Below are positions 16,733 through 25,310 of a stretch of 61,220 nucleotides of DNA, piece by piece. Location: NCBI GenBank assembly GCA_028687995.1, contig JAQTZA010000017.1, positions 1 through 61,220 on the forward strand, given 5' to 3'. Below the pieces are notes generated by a model that saw only the letters and a list, made by a program, of their open reading frames with translations, was not told the DNA's origin and did not search any database. Each line of letters starts with the position of its first letter. Positions within the stretch are counted from its first letter, which is position 1. The DNA is from Bacteroidales bacterium. GTDB lineage: Bacteria; Bacteroidota; Bacteroidia; Bacteroidales; UBA7332. Both the position numbers and the translations under genes were made by a program.

Positions 16733-17980
16733 CTATTTCTCACTCATCATACTCGGTTTTCCATCCAATTGTGCAGATGCATCTACGCTGAAGGTTCCGT
16801 TGGTCACGATTTCATCGCCTTCGTGAAGACCTTCGAGCACCACATACGAGTTGCTCAAAGCTGGACCTAAAACAATCTCCCGCATGCGGAATTCGGGCAT
16901 TTTTGCCCCTTTCGTTTTCACATACACGACAGAGCGTTCACCGGTCCACAGCACAGCCGATTGAGGAATTACGATGCCATTGTTGTATTTGGGCAAAGCG
17001 GATGAAACAACGCCATTGACAAACATATCGGGTTTGAGTTGATTGCCTTTATTCGCCACCTCCACACGCACTTGAGCCACACGGGTAGATGGGTTGATCA
17101 CCGGATCGACAAACGATACCGTTCCCGAGAATCGCTGTCCGGGCAACGATTCCAACGAAAAAGAGACGGCACTTCCCTTCTTGATCCACGGCAAATCGCT
17201 CTCGTACGCATCGAAAAGCACCCACACACTCGACAAATCAGCTACCTCATACAGCGAAACACCTTGCTGTACATAATCACCCTGATTCACTCGCTTAGCA
17301 ATCACTACCCCCGATACATTGGCCGTAACATCGAATACACTTTGCACTTTTCCACTCTGTTCTACCGCCGCAATCTGTCGGTTGGTCAGCTTCCATTGCA
17401 GCAACTTTTCACGAGCCGCTTGCACCAACGTGGGTTGCGCTGGATTCAGATGTTTGGCTTGCAACAGCTCCTCTTGTGCTGCAATGAGCGATGGCGAATA
17501 GATGCGTGCAATCACCTGTCCTTTGATCACCGTCTCACCAACAAAACCCACCAACAACTCCTCCACCCTTCCGCCATAATGTGCCGATTGGGTTTTGATT
17601 CGTCGTTCATCGGCAGCTATCTTTCCATAGAGATGAATCGTCTTTTGAGCATTTCCTTTTGTAATAACGGTAGTCTCCACTTCAGCCAGTTTTATTCCCG
17701 CTTCGGTCATCTGCACGGCATAGGGATCCACCTCGCCATCCGACGATCTTAGCGGAATCAACTCCATGGCGCAAATGGGACACAAACCGGGCTTATTCTC
17801 CCGAATCTGTGGATGCATGGCACATGTCCAGATAGCATGAACTTCCTGAGCTGTCAACTCTTTGATTTCGCTTTTGGAAGTTGTAGTTTGATGAAAGAGC
17901 AACCACCCCAGAAAGAGACCGCCGACCAACCACAAGAGCGGTTTGATCCACATTTTTTGAAAAATAGAATATGTTTTCAT
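16733..17980 (-). CDS. cusB: CusB-type periplasmic adaptor of an RND heavy-metal efflux system
   Basis: Links the inner-membrane RND pump to the outer-membrane channel. An N-terminal membrane anchor (about residues 10-30) is followed by a heavy-metal-binding domain, WTCAMHPQIRENKPGLCPIC (about 51-70), normally CPMHP..CPICGM. Barrel-sandwich and beta-barrel domains follow, with VTANVSGVV, GDYVQQG and VLFDAYE segments. 415 aa is typical. It is the last gene of the operon, 125 bp after the channel gene. Metal is probably Cu(I)/Ag(I) judging by the Cys-Met-His-rich domain, but Zn/Co/Cd cannot be excluded. Confidence 0.92.
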   Translation of the reverse strand: MKTYSIFQKMWIKPLLWLVGGLFLGWLLFHQTTTSKSEIKELTAQEVHAIWTCAMHPQIRENKPGLCPICAMELIPLRSSDGEVDPYAVQMTEAGIKLAEVETTVITKGNAQKTIHLYGKIAADERRIKTQSAHYGGRVEELLVGFVGETVIKGQVIARIYSPSLIAAQEELLQAKHLNPAQPTLVQAAREKLLQWKLTNRQIAAVEQSGKVQSVFDVTANVSGVVIAKRVNQGDYVQQGVSLYEVADLSSVWVLFDAYESDLPWIKKGSAVSFSLESLPGQRFSGTVSFVDPVINPSTRVAQVRVEVANKGNQLKPDMFVNGVVSSALPKYNNGIVIPQSAVLWTGERSVVYVKTKGAKMPEFRMREIVLGPALSNSYVVLEGLHEGDEIVTNGTFSVDASAQLDGKPSMMSEK

Positions 17981-18105
17981 CTGTTTATAATTTTGATTTT
18001 AATTGTCAGATGGAACTCACACATAAACATTTCCTTGTGTGTCAATATTTATTTGGCGTGTTCGTTTCATTATAATTCTGTTTTTAATCTCAATAAATAT
18101 TTCTC

Positions 18106-19515
18106 TCAATTTCCTACGATATATTCCAATTCTGCATTGAAAATACGACTATCGGTCAACGCATTCAGCTCCTTCAAACGATACTCGAGCAACTGAGTCT
18201 GCATACGAAGCACCTCTTCAAAGTCTGCATTCGAAGTAGAAAAGGAGTTCGTGAGCAGATCAACACTCGTCTGTGCTAGCGCCGATTGATGGTGATACAA
18301 CACCAAACGGCGATTGGCATCGTTGAGCTGTTGCACCTTTTCGAGAAAAGAGAACATCAATTTGTTTTGAATATTTTCATACGATTTATCAGAAGCCTCC
18401 ATTTTAAAGGTGGCTTCATGCGCCATCGCTTTGTATTTCTTGCTAAAAAATGGAAGTGTAAACGATACCATCGGCATCACCATATCATTTCCATTCATCA
18501 TTGACGGATTTCCGGCACGTTTTTCGATCAACATATAATTCACTCCAATTCCAATCATCGGTTTTCCCATTTTTCTCGCCATGAGTCGTTGTGCTTCGCC
18601 GGCTGCTTTTTCGGCAAGTTTCATTCGCAACATCGGGTTATTCTTCAAACTATCTATTTCTGGTAAAACGGGTATGATAGCCGAAAGCTCCTCGGGAACT
18701 GAAACAGATGTTTCGGAAGGGCGGTTGAGCAAACTATTGAATCGCACCTCCTCGATTCTGAGTAAATCGTTGGTGAGTTTCAAACGGTTGTCGAGTTCAG
18801 CAATTTCCATCTGAATTCGGAGCACATCCACCATACCCGAACCTTTCGAATTCATGGTCGAATTTCCGCCTCCCATACTGTTCATCCCAGCGGAAGAAGG
18901 AGGTGCTGACTGATTCGAAGAACCATTTTGCATACCTCCCATTCCACCTGAACCAGATACAGTACTCGGAGCCGAAACACTAATTGATGGAATGGACGCA
19001 GAGGCTCCAACTCCTTTTGGATAAGTATATTTAGTCATCGAAATCTTCTCCAACGATTGCAACAAAGTAATATTATCCGTCAGAATTATCCGTTCCTGTT
19101 TTTTCTGATAAATCCGATACCACGCCGATTTCACTTCACTATAAAGCAAATTACGAGCATCACGCGCCTCCTCAAACTTCATCGCTGCCATTTGCGACGC
19201 CTCATCTTTAGCCGCTTTCAACGAACCAAACCACGGAAACATTTGCATCAACTGCACACTACCCAACTGATTTCCGCCGATCAACTCCATCGGTTGCAGA
19301 AAAAATCCCATCTGAACCGTTGGATCAGGTAATGCGCCGGCTTGTGGCGTTTTTTGCAACGCAGCCGAATATTCGAGGTACTTTGCCTGCAAACCGGGAT
19401 TATTCTTCCCCGCCATTTCCATATAGAAATACAAAGAGTCTTGCGCAAATGAGTTTCCGGCAACCAACAGAAACAATAAAATGCTCGTCCAAAGTTTCAA
19501 TTTATCAATTTTCAT
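18106..19515 (-). CDS. cusC: TolC-family outer-membrane channel of the metal efflux system
   Basis: Outer-membrane factor that completes the tripartite pump. A signal peptide ending in SFAQ (about residue 25) precedes long alpha-helical repeats typical of TolC proteins. A low-complexity Gly/Ser/Met/Asn insert (about residues 180-215, with GGMGGMQNGSS and GMNSMGGGNS) sits between helices and may bind metal through Met or simply be a flexible loop. 469 aa. Its start overlaps the end of cusA by 11 bp, so translation is coupled. The cusC name rests on context; sequence similarity within the family is low. Confidence 0.88.
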   Translation of the reverse strand: MKIDKLKLWTSILLFLLVAGNSFAQDSLYFYMEMAGKNNPGLQAKYLEYSAALQKTPQAGALPDPTVQMGFFLQPMELIGGNQLGSVQLMQMFPWFGSLKAAKDEASQMAAMKFEEARDARNLLYSEVKSAWYRIYQKKQERIILTDNITLLQSLEKISMTKYTYPKGVGASASIPSISVSAPSTVSGSGGMGGMQNGSSNQSAPPSSAGMNSMGGGNSTMNSKGSGMVDVLRIQMEIAELDNRLKLTNDLLRIEEVRFNSLLNRPSETSVSVPEELSAIIPVLPEIDSLKNNPMLRMKLAEKAAGEAQRLMARKMGKPMIGIGVNYMLIEKRAGNPSMMNGNDMVMPMVSFTLPFFSKKYKAMAHEATFKMEASDKSYENIQNKLMFSFLEKVQQLNDANRRLVLYHHQSALAQTSVDLLTNSFSTSNADFEEVLRMQTQLLEYRLKELNALTDSRIFNAELEYIVGN

Positions 19516-22500
19516 CGTTTTCCTCCTCTCCTACAGCTAACCTTTTTTGCTCTTTTTTAATCTCTCCTTCGCGCCAAATAGATTGCAAAATAGGAACGAC
19601 AAACATGGTCATAATTTGAATAATCATCCCTCCAAAAGTTGGAATTGCCATGGGCACCATAATGTCTGCACCTTTTCCTGTCGAGGTCATCACGGGCAAC
19701 AGCGCAATAATGGCTACCGCGGCGGTCATCATGGCGGGTCGCACCCGTTTTTTTCCTGCCATAATAACGGCTTCGCGCACAGCAAACACCGTTTTGGGTT
19801 TTTCTTTTTCGAATACCTGATGAATGTAGGTTCCCATAATCACACCATCATTGGTAGAAATTCCGAACAAAGCAATGAATCCGACCCACACCGCCACACT
19901 CAGGTTGATGGTGTGCATCTGAAACAGATCGCGCATATTGACTCCAGCTATGGTGAAATCGAGAAACCACGATTGTCCGTACAACCAAATCATGATAAAT
20001 CCACCGGCAAACGCCACAAACACACCCGAAAAGTGGATCGACGATGCTGTAAATGTCTTGAATTGAAAAAACAGAAGTAGAAAGACCAACAACAAACTGA
20101 TTGGCATAACAATCGCTAGTCGCTTGGTTGCGCGCACCTGTTGTTCGTAGTTTCCGGCAAATTTATAAGAGACACCGGCTGGCAATTTCAATTCACCCGA
20201 TTCAATTTTTGCTTTAATCCATTGTTCCGTTTTTTCTACCACATCGACCTCCGCCATGCCAGGCTGTTTATCGAAAATAACATAACCAGTCAGAAACGTA
20301 TTCTCACTTCGAATCATTTGGGGTCCTTTGGTATAATGGAAATCGGCTAATTCACCCAACGGAATCTGCACACCCGTCATCGAAGGAATGAGTATTCGTT
20401 TCAAATCCTCGGGTGTGGCACGCAACTCACGGGCATAGCGCAGTCGAACAGGGAACCGCTCACGACCTTCCACGGTGGTAGTCAATGTCATGCCTCCCAC
20501 GGCCGATTGAAGCACCTCTTGTATATCACTGATTTTCATTCCATAACGAGCAATCGCCGGTCTATTGAGTTTCACTTCAATATAAGGTGCTCCCACCGAA
20601 CGGTCGTAAAAAACGGAAGATGGAATCACGCCATTTGCCTCTTTGATAATGCGTTCGAAATCGAGTCCGGCCTTTTCGATAGACTCCAAATCGGGACCAT
20701 ATACTTTCAATCCCATGGGTGCGCGCATCCCTGTAGAGAGCATCACCAAACGTGCCTCAATGGGTTGAAGTTTCGGTGCAGAGGTCAATCCGGGCAGATT
20801 GGTCACCTTCACAATCTCGTTCCAAATGTCTTTTGGCTTCTTAATCTCCGGACGCCATTGTCTGAAATAATCGCCGTTTTCATCCGGTATCAACAGCTTC
20901 GTATCCAACTCATTCAATTTATCTTTATTCGGATGAAAAACAGAACCATTCGACAACATATAATTTCCGTCATGGTCAGTTTTAAACTGCATTCGGTGAC
21001 CATCCTGATCGAGAATATATTCGGATTTATAGTTAATCGTGTTCTCAAACATCTGTACCGGTGCGGGATCAAGAGCTGAATTCACGCGACCCCATTTGCC
21101 TACCGCCACATCAATTTCAGGGATTGCCGAAAGTCGTTTATCCAATATTTTGATGTACTCTTTGTTTTGCTCAATGCCTGCATGCGGCATGCTCGTTGGC
21201 ATTAACAGAAACGAACCTTCATCGAGCGACGGCATAAACTCTTTTCCAATGCCGGGGAAAGTATTCGAAGTCGATTGCCAAAATGCAGTTTGTTCGATTT
21301 TAAAACCAACCTTGTCGAATCCTTTTGCGACAAACCCAAAAATGGAATTGAACCCAAGCCAAATAGTGATTCCCAACAAAACAGTGACGATGGGCAACGA
21401 AAGAAATTTCCATTTATTGACCAAACACCAACGCAAAATAAGTTCGTAATAATGCACCATCAGCATCAATAACCCAATCACGAAGCCAACGATGCCGGCC
21501 ACAAACAAGAGATTGACGATGTATGGATTGTGTGCTCCCAACGGTAACCATTCGTGTGCCAAATAATAGACTGCCACCAACACTGTGATTCCTATATTAA
21601 TAAGATTAGTTCTGCTTTGTCCGTTCTCTTTCCATCTATTTGAAAGCAAATTATTCAACCCAATGAGAGACAGCGCCAAAGCTGGCCAGGTGCCCCACAG
21701 GATTGTAAAGAGAATTCCTGCGACAAGAAGGGCAGTGTTCCAGATTCGACTCACTCTTCGTTTATCCAAATTGATAGAGAACACAAAATGCGCCAACATG
21801 GGCAACACCACAATTCCCAACACAAAGGAGGATATCAACGCAAATGACTTGGTGTAAGCCAACGGTTGAAAAAGTTTTCCTTCGGCAGCTTGCATGGCAA
21901 ACACAGGCAGAAAACTCACAATCGTAGTGGCAAGTGCAGTAATAACCGCAGACGAAACTTCAATGGTGGCATCGTAAATCACGCTCCGCAATGCCAATCC
22001 TTTTACTCCTTTATTTTCAGGTTTTTCGAGGTGCCGGATAATATTCTCCACAAAAATAATGCCGACATCGACCATCACACCAATGGCAATGGCAATACCC
22101 GACAAAGCTACAATATTGGCTTCCACACCGGTAATACTCATAACGATGAATGTCATCAAAACCCCTATGGGCAGCAATCCCGAAATGATGATGGAGGCTC
22201 TAAGATTGAAAACCAATAGGATAATAACGATAATACTGATCAGAATTTCGTGCGAAAGTGCCGATTCGAGTGTACCAATGGTCTCTTGAATCAAACCGGT
22301 GCGATCATAAAACGGCACAATGGTGACCTTTGAAACCGTACCATCTGCTAATTTCTTGCTCGGCAATCCGGGTGCAAGCTCTTTGATTTTAGCTTTCACA
22401 TTGCTAATCACTTCCATCGGATTCGAACCATAACGCGCCACAACGACGGCTCCGGCTGCTTCTGCCCCGCTTTTGTCCAATCCACCCCGACGGGTAGCGG

Positions 22501-23359
22501 GTCCAAAAGAGACACGAGCCACATCACCCACGCGAACCGGCACATTGTTGCGAACCGTTATCACCGCTTGGCGCAAATCGTCTAAGTTTTTGAGATAACC
22601 CAATCCGCGAATCACATATTCTACCTTATTGAGTTCGATGGTTTCGGCACCAATGTCGAGGTTGCTTTTTTTCACCGCTTCCATCACCTCCATCACACTC
22701 ACGCCAGAAGCTTTCATGGCATCGGGATTGAGATCGACTTGATACTCTTTTACAAATCCACCAATGGATGCGACCTCCGAAACGCCTTCGGCTGTGGCAA
22801 GGGAGTATTTCACATAATAATCCTGAATGGTGCGAAGTTCTTGCGGATCCCATCCTCCAGTCGGTTTTCCCGTTTTCGGATCTCGCCCTTCGAGCGTGTA
22901 CCAAAACACCTGACCCAACGCCGTAGCATCAGGACCAAGCAAAGGTTGCACACCTTTGGGCAACGTACCCGATGGCAACGAGTTGAGTTTCTCCAGAATA
23001 CGGGATCGGCTCCAATAAAACTCTACATTATCCTTGAAGATGATGTAGATAAACGACATACCAAACATCGATGTACTTCGAATGGTTTTCACACCCGGCA
23101 CGCCCAACAGCGCCGAAGTCAAAGGATAAGTAATCTGATCCTCAATATCTCGGGGAGAACGACCCATCCACTCGGTTGCGATAATCTGTTGATTGTCACC
23201 AATATCGGGAATGGCATCGACCGCAACCGGATTTCGCGGAAGGAAATTGATATTCCAGTCGAAGGGTGCAGTAACAATTCCCCATACGATGATTACGAAC
23301 ATAAGAAGTGTAGTAATCAAGCGATTATGAAGGAAATATTTTATGATTGCATGAACCAT
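19505..23359 (-). CDS. cusA: CusA/CzcA-family RND heavy-metal efflux pump
   Basis: Proton-driven inner-membrane pump. Seen: DIGDNQQIIATEWMGRSP near the N terminus (normally DLSD.QVI), IAIAIGVMVDVGIIFVENI with the proton-relay Asp in helix 4, EFMPSLDEGSFLLMPTSMP, VMLSTGMRAPMGLKVYG in the metal-path region and STNDGVIMGTYI late. At 1284 aa it is over 200 residues longer than E. coli CusA. The extra parts are a stretch with additional hydrophobic helices after about residue 530 and an enlarged periplasmic loop with NYKSEYILDQDG and PDENGDYF. Several Met residues near the pore favour Cu/Ag. Confidence 0.94.
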   Translation of the reverse strand: MVHAIIKYFLHNRLITTLLMFVIIVWGIVTAPFDWNINFLPRNPVAVDAIPDIGDNQQIIATEWMGRSPRDIEDQITYPLTSALLGVPGVKTIRSTSMFGMSFIYIIFKDNVEFYWSRSRILEKLNSLPSGTLPKGVQPLLGPDATALGQVFWYTLEGRDPKTGKPTGGWDPQELRTIQDYYVKYSLATAEGVSEVASIGGFVKEYQVDLNPDAMKASGVSVMEVMEAVKKSNLDIGAETIELNKVEYVIRGLGYLKNLDDLRQAVITVRNNVPVRVGDVARVSFGPATRRGGLDKSGAEAAGAVVVARYGSNPMEVISNVKAKIKELAPGLPSKKLADGTVSKVTIVPFYDRTGLIQETIGTLESALSHEILISIIVIILLVFNLRASIIISGLLPIGVLMTFIVMSITGVEANIVALSGIAIAIGVMVDVGIIFVENIIRHLEKPENKGVKGLALRSVIYDATIEVSSAVITALATTIVSFLPVFAMQAAEGKLFQPLAYTKSFALISSFVLGIVVLPMLAHFVFSINLDKRRVSRIWNTALLVAGILFTILWGTWPALALSLIGLNNLLSNRWKENGQSRTNLINIGITVLVAVYYLAHEWLPLGAHNPYIVNLLFVAGIVGFVIGLLMLMVHYYELILRWCLVNKWKFLSLPIVTVLLGITIWLGFNSIFGFVAKGFDKVGFKIEQTAFWQSTSNTFPGIGKEFMPSLDEGSFLLMPTSMPHAGIEQNKEYIKILDKRLSAIPEIDVAVGKWGRVNSALDPAPVQMFENTINYKSEYILDQDGHRMQFKTDHDGNYMLSNGSVFHPNKDKLNELDTKLLIPDENGDYFRQWRPEIKKPKDIWNEIVKVTNLPGLTSAPKLQPIEARLVMLSTGMRAPMGLKVYGPDLESIEKAGLDFERIIKEANGVIPSSVFYDRSVGAPYIEVKLNRPAIARYGMKISDIQEVLQSAVGGMTLTTTVEGRERFPVRLRYARELRATPEDLKRILIPSMTGVQIPLGELADFHYTKGPQMIRSENTFLTGYVIFDKQPGMAEVDVVEKTEQWIKAKIESGELKLPAGVSYKFAGNYEQQVRATKRLAIVMPISLLLVFLLLFFQFKTFTASSIHFSGVFVAFAGGFIMIWLYGQSWFLDFTIAGVNMRDLFQMHTINLSVAVWVGFIALFGISTNDGVIMGTYIHQVFEKEKPKTVFAVREAVIMAGKKRVRPAMMTAAVAIIALLPVMTSTGKGADIMVPMAIPTFGGMIIQIMTMFVVPILQSIWREGEIKKEQKRLAVGEEENDEN

Positions 23360-23454
23360 AATTCATAAAGAATAACGTAAAATGAAACGAAACGAGCACG
23401 ATGATAGACATTTCATCGTAGTGATGGCGACGAAATGTAAGTGAGATTGAATAG

Positions 23455-23497
23455 CGAAACCTCCCCGACTGGAAGATCCAGTCAGGGAAAAGTTTCG
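23455..23497. repeat. Palindromic unit between HMA gene and cusA
   Basis: Core stem GACTGGA (23467-23473) with TCCAGTC (23477-23483), flanked by C/G pairs and by outer arms CGAAAC (23455-23460) and GTTTCG (23492-23497). In the operon direction (minus) it lies between the HMA gene and cusA. There is no long T run after it, so an attenuator or REP-like unit fits better than a strong terminator. Confidence 0.65.
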
Positions 23498-23514
23498 AAA
23501 ATAGCTTTCAATTC

Positions 23515-23871
23515 TTATTTTCTTCTCTCGTATTTGCAACAAGCGGGAAGATTGTCATACACCTTAGCATCGGCTTTGAAGCGATTTGTGTCGTGACCAA
23601 CTGCTGCTACTGTTTGATGAATCTGTTTGATGGTTATTTTTTCCGGATGATAAGTTACAGTCAACAGTTTGCTAGCCACATCCCAGTTTGCTTTGCTGAC
23701 TCCGTCTATTTTCATGGCACCTTCAATACGCGCCTGGCAACTTTCGCAGTTGCCATACACCTTTATCATCACTGTTTTTGCAACTGGTTGGCTGCTTGTG
23801 GTTTGAGCAGTTACACTTATAGTTGTAAATAATGCGATTATCGCTACGATACAAATTTTTATTGCTTTCAT
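23515..23871 (-). CDS. Secreted heavy-metal-associated (HMA) domain protein
   Basis: Periplasmic metal-binding protein, 118 aa. Signal peptide MKAIKICIVAIIALFTTISV ends at TAQ; one HMA ferredoxin-like domain follows with the metal-binding GNCESCQ (GxCxxC) and a late ACCKY pair of cysteines. An upstream in-frame ATG at 24000 would add 43 residues, but the start at 23871 gives a proper signal peptide. Its place at the head of the cus operon suggests it hands copper to the pump or senses it. Confidence 0.88.
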   Translation of the reverse strand: MKAIKICIVAIIALFTTISVTAQTTSSQPVAKTVMIKVYGNCESCQARIEGAMKIDGVSKANWDVASKLLTVTYHPEKITIKQIHQTVAAVGHDTNRFKADAKVYDNLPACCKYERRK

Positions 23872-24072
23872 AATAAATGAGTTTTGTTGAATGAATAAAT
23901 TAATATCACTCCATCTACGAAAATAGTTAATTTTCATAGAGTAAGTAAATTGAAAATTTTTCTTTTGTTTTTGAATAAAAGAGACTCGATTCGAAATCAA
24001 TGGATATACCTTTTCACATCAATTCGGAAATACAAATACAACGACTTGATAAATCGAACCAAAAATGTGGAT

Positions 24073-24453
24073 TCAACAACGAAAAACTTGTAAGAAAGCG
24101 GATGGGTTGTCGTAATAGAGAGGAGGACCCTCAAAATTTGAGAGCGCAATAGAATGTTGAGGTAATGTTTCTATGGCAAATGTACGTACAGAAGGAGATA
24201 GCAACCAATCGAGCGTGAAAGTTTTCACAATCGGTAATTGCGCTTGATCAGATGAAACGAAGTCATCGTTTACAATCAAATGAATGGATTCATTGTGACA
24301 ACAACTGCTAGCATCGCCACAACAAGAGGTGGGTTCTGTCACCAAATTCACAGAAATGAGCTTCTCACCACAATAATGCCGAGTCACCGAAACACCTGCC
24401 GTAGCGAGTATCAGGGTGAAAATAAGTGCAATATGGAATATTTTCTTGCTCAT
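24073..24453 (-). CDS. HYC_CC_PP family protein
   Basis: 126 aa, a small exported or membrane-anchored protein with an N-terminal hydrophobic segment. It has the three marks that name the family: RHYCGEKL (HYC), the cysteine pairs in SCCGDASSCCHNE, and a C-terminal GPPLYY (PP). Members occur next to copper-efflux genes in Bacteroidota; the cysteines and histidines probably bind copper. It is the first gene of the minus-strand cluster, 200 bp before the HMA gene. Confidence 0.85.
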   Translation of the reverse strand: MSKKIFHIALIFTLILATAGVSVTRHYCGEKLISVNLVTEPTSCCGDASSCCHNESIHLIVNDDFVSSDQAQLPIVKTFTLDWLLSPSVRTFAIETLPQHSIALSNFEGPPLYYDNPSAFLQVFRC

Positions 24454-24472
24454 ATCTGATTAGTAATAGTTG

Positions 24473-24480
24473 CAAATATA
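24473..24480 (-). promoter_or_regulatory. -7 element TATATTTG of the metal-efflux cluster
   Basis: On the minus strand TATATTTG ends 20 bp before the HYC_CC_PP start codon. A -33 TTTG is not clear. No metal-responsive regulator gene is encoded in the cluster, so control must come from elsewhere. Confidence 0.5.
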
Positions 24481-24653
24481 GATGTTTATGGAGAAATTTG
24501 CTCTTCATTAAGTTAATTTATGATTAATGATAAGTCTTTGATCATTTCATGAAGAAAACTATTCCGAACACATTTTGTTTTACTGCTGTTTGTAGTTTTT
24601 AAAATCAAATTCAAAAAAATGCTTGGTAAAAATTATTATTCAAAATAAAAATT

Positions 24654-25184
24654 ATGGATGTAAAGCGTAAACTGATTTTATACATCTCTATGAGTTTAGA
24701 CGGATACATTGCTGATTGCAACGACGATTTACACTTTTTATCTGTTGTAGAACAAGATGGTGAAGATTATGGTTATTCAGAATTTATCAACTCCGTTGAT
24801 ACCGTGATCATCGGACGAAAAACGTTTGACAAGGTGAAATCGATGGGATTCGAATACCCTCACACCGATAAAGAGGTGTACATAATATCACGTTCGAAAC
24901 AATCAATGGAAGGTTCATTCCAATATTACAACGGTAATTTATCTGATTTGGTGACGCGTTTAAAAACAAAATCAGGAAAAAATATTTACTGTGATGGAGG
25001 TGCAGAAATTGCAAACTACCTGTTATCCAATTATTTGGTAGATGAAATGATTATCTCAATAATTCCAGTTCTATTAGGCGATGGAATTCGTCTATTTAAA
25101 GAAAGGAATGACACAGCCAACCTCACACTTTTATCATCCAAGCAATTTCCAAAAGGTCTTGTGCAGCTTCATTATAGCAGTTGA
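24654..25184 (+). CDS. Dihydrofolate reductase family protein (RibD C-terminal/YwjB-like)
   Basis: 176 aa NAD(P)H-dependent reductase fold. The opening LILYISMSLDGYIA, then VDTVIIGRKTFDKV, EVYIISRS, IYCDGGAEIANYLL and EMIISIIPVLLGDGIRLF are the standard blocks of the RibD_C/DHFR-like family. True FolA residues are not all present, so it is not a housekeeping dihydrofolate reductase. The substrate is unknown. It is a single gene, divergent from the metal cluster. Confidence 0.88.
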   Translation: MDVKRKLILYISMSLDGYIADCNDDLHFLSVVEQDGEDYGYSEFINSVDTVIIGRKTFDKVKSMGFEYPHTDKEVYIISRSKQSMEGSFQYYNGNLSDLVTRLKTKSGKNIYCDGGAEIANYLLSNYLVDEMIISIIPVLLGDGIRLFKERNDTANLTLLSSKQFPKGLVQLHYSS

Positions 25185-25272
25185 TTAAATCATTGCTTCT
25201 AAATTTACAAAGTTTCACAGCATACACCCGAATTTTAAAGTTTATCCACAACCTGTCGTCTTTCGTAATTTG

Positions 25273-25280
25273 TAACTTTG
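25273..25280 (+). promoter_or_regulatory. -7 element of the ABC exporter pair
   Basis: TAACTTTG followed by CG, 30 bp before the first exporter gene. A clear -33 was not found. Confidence 0.5.
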
Positions 25281-25310
25281 CGAAATCAATTTTTAGAACC
25301 AATCTAAGTA

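Noticed and set aside
17039..17752. 237-codon ORF on the plus strand
   Set aside because: It is antisense to cusB, which has clear domains; His/Arg-rich composition is typical of a shadow frame.
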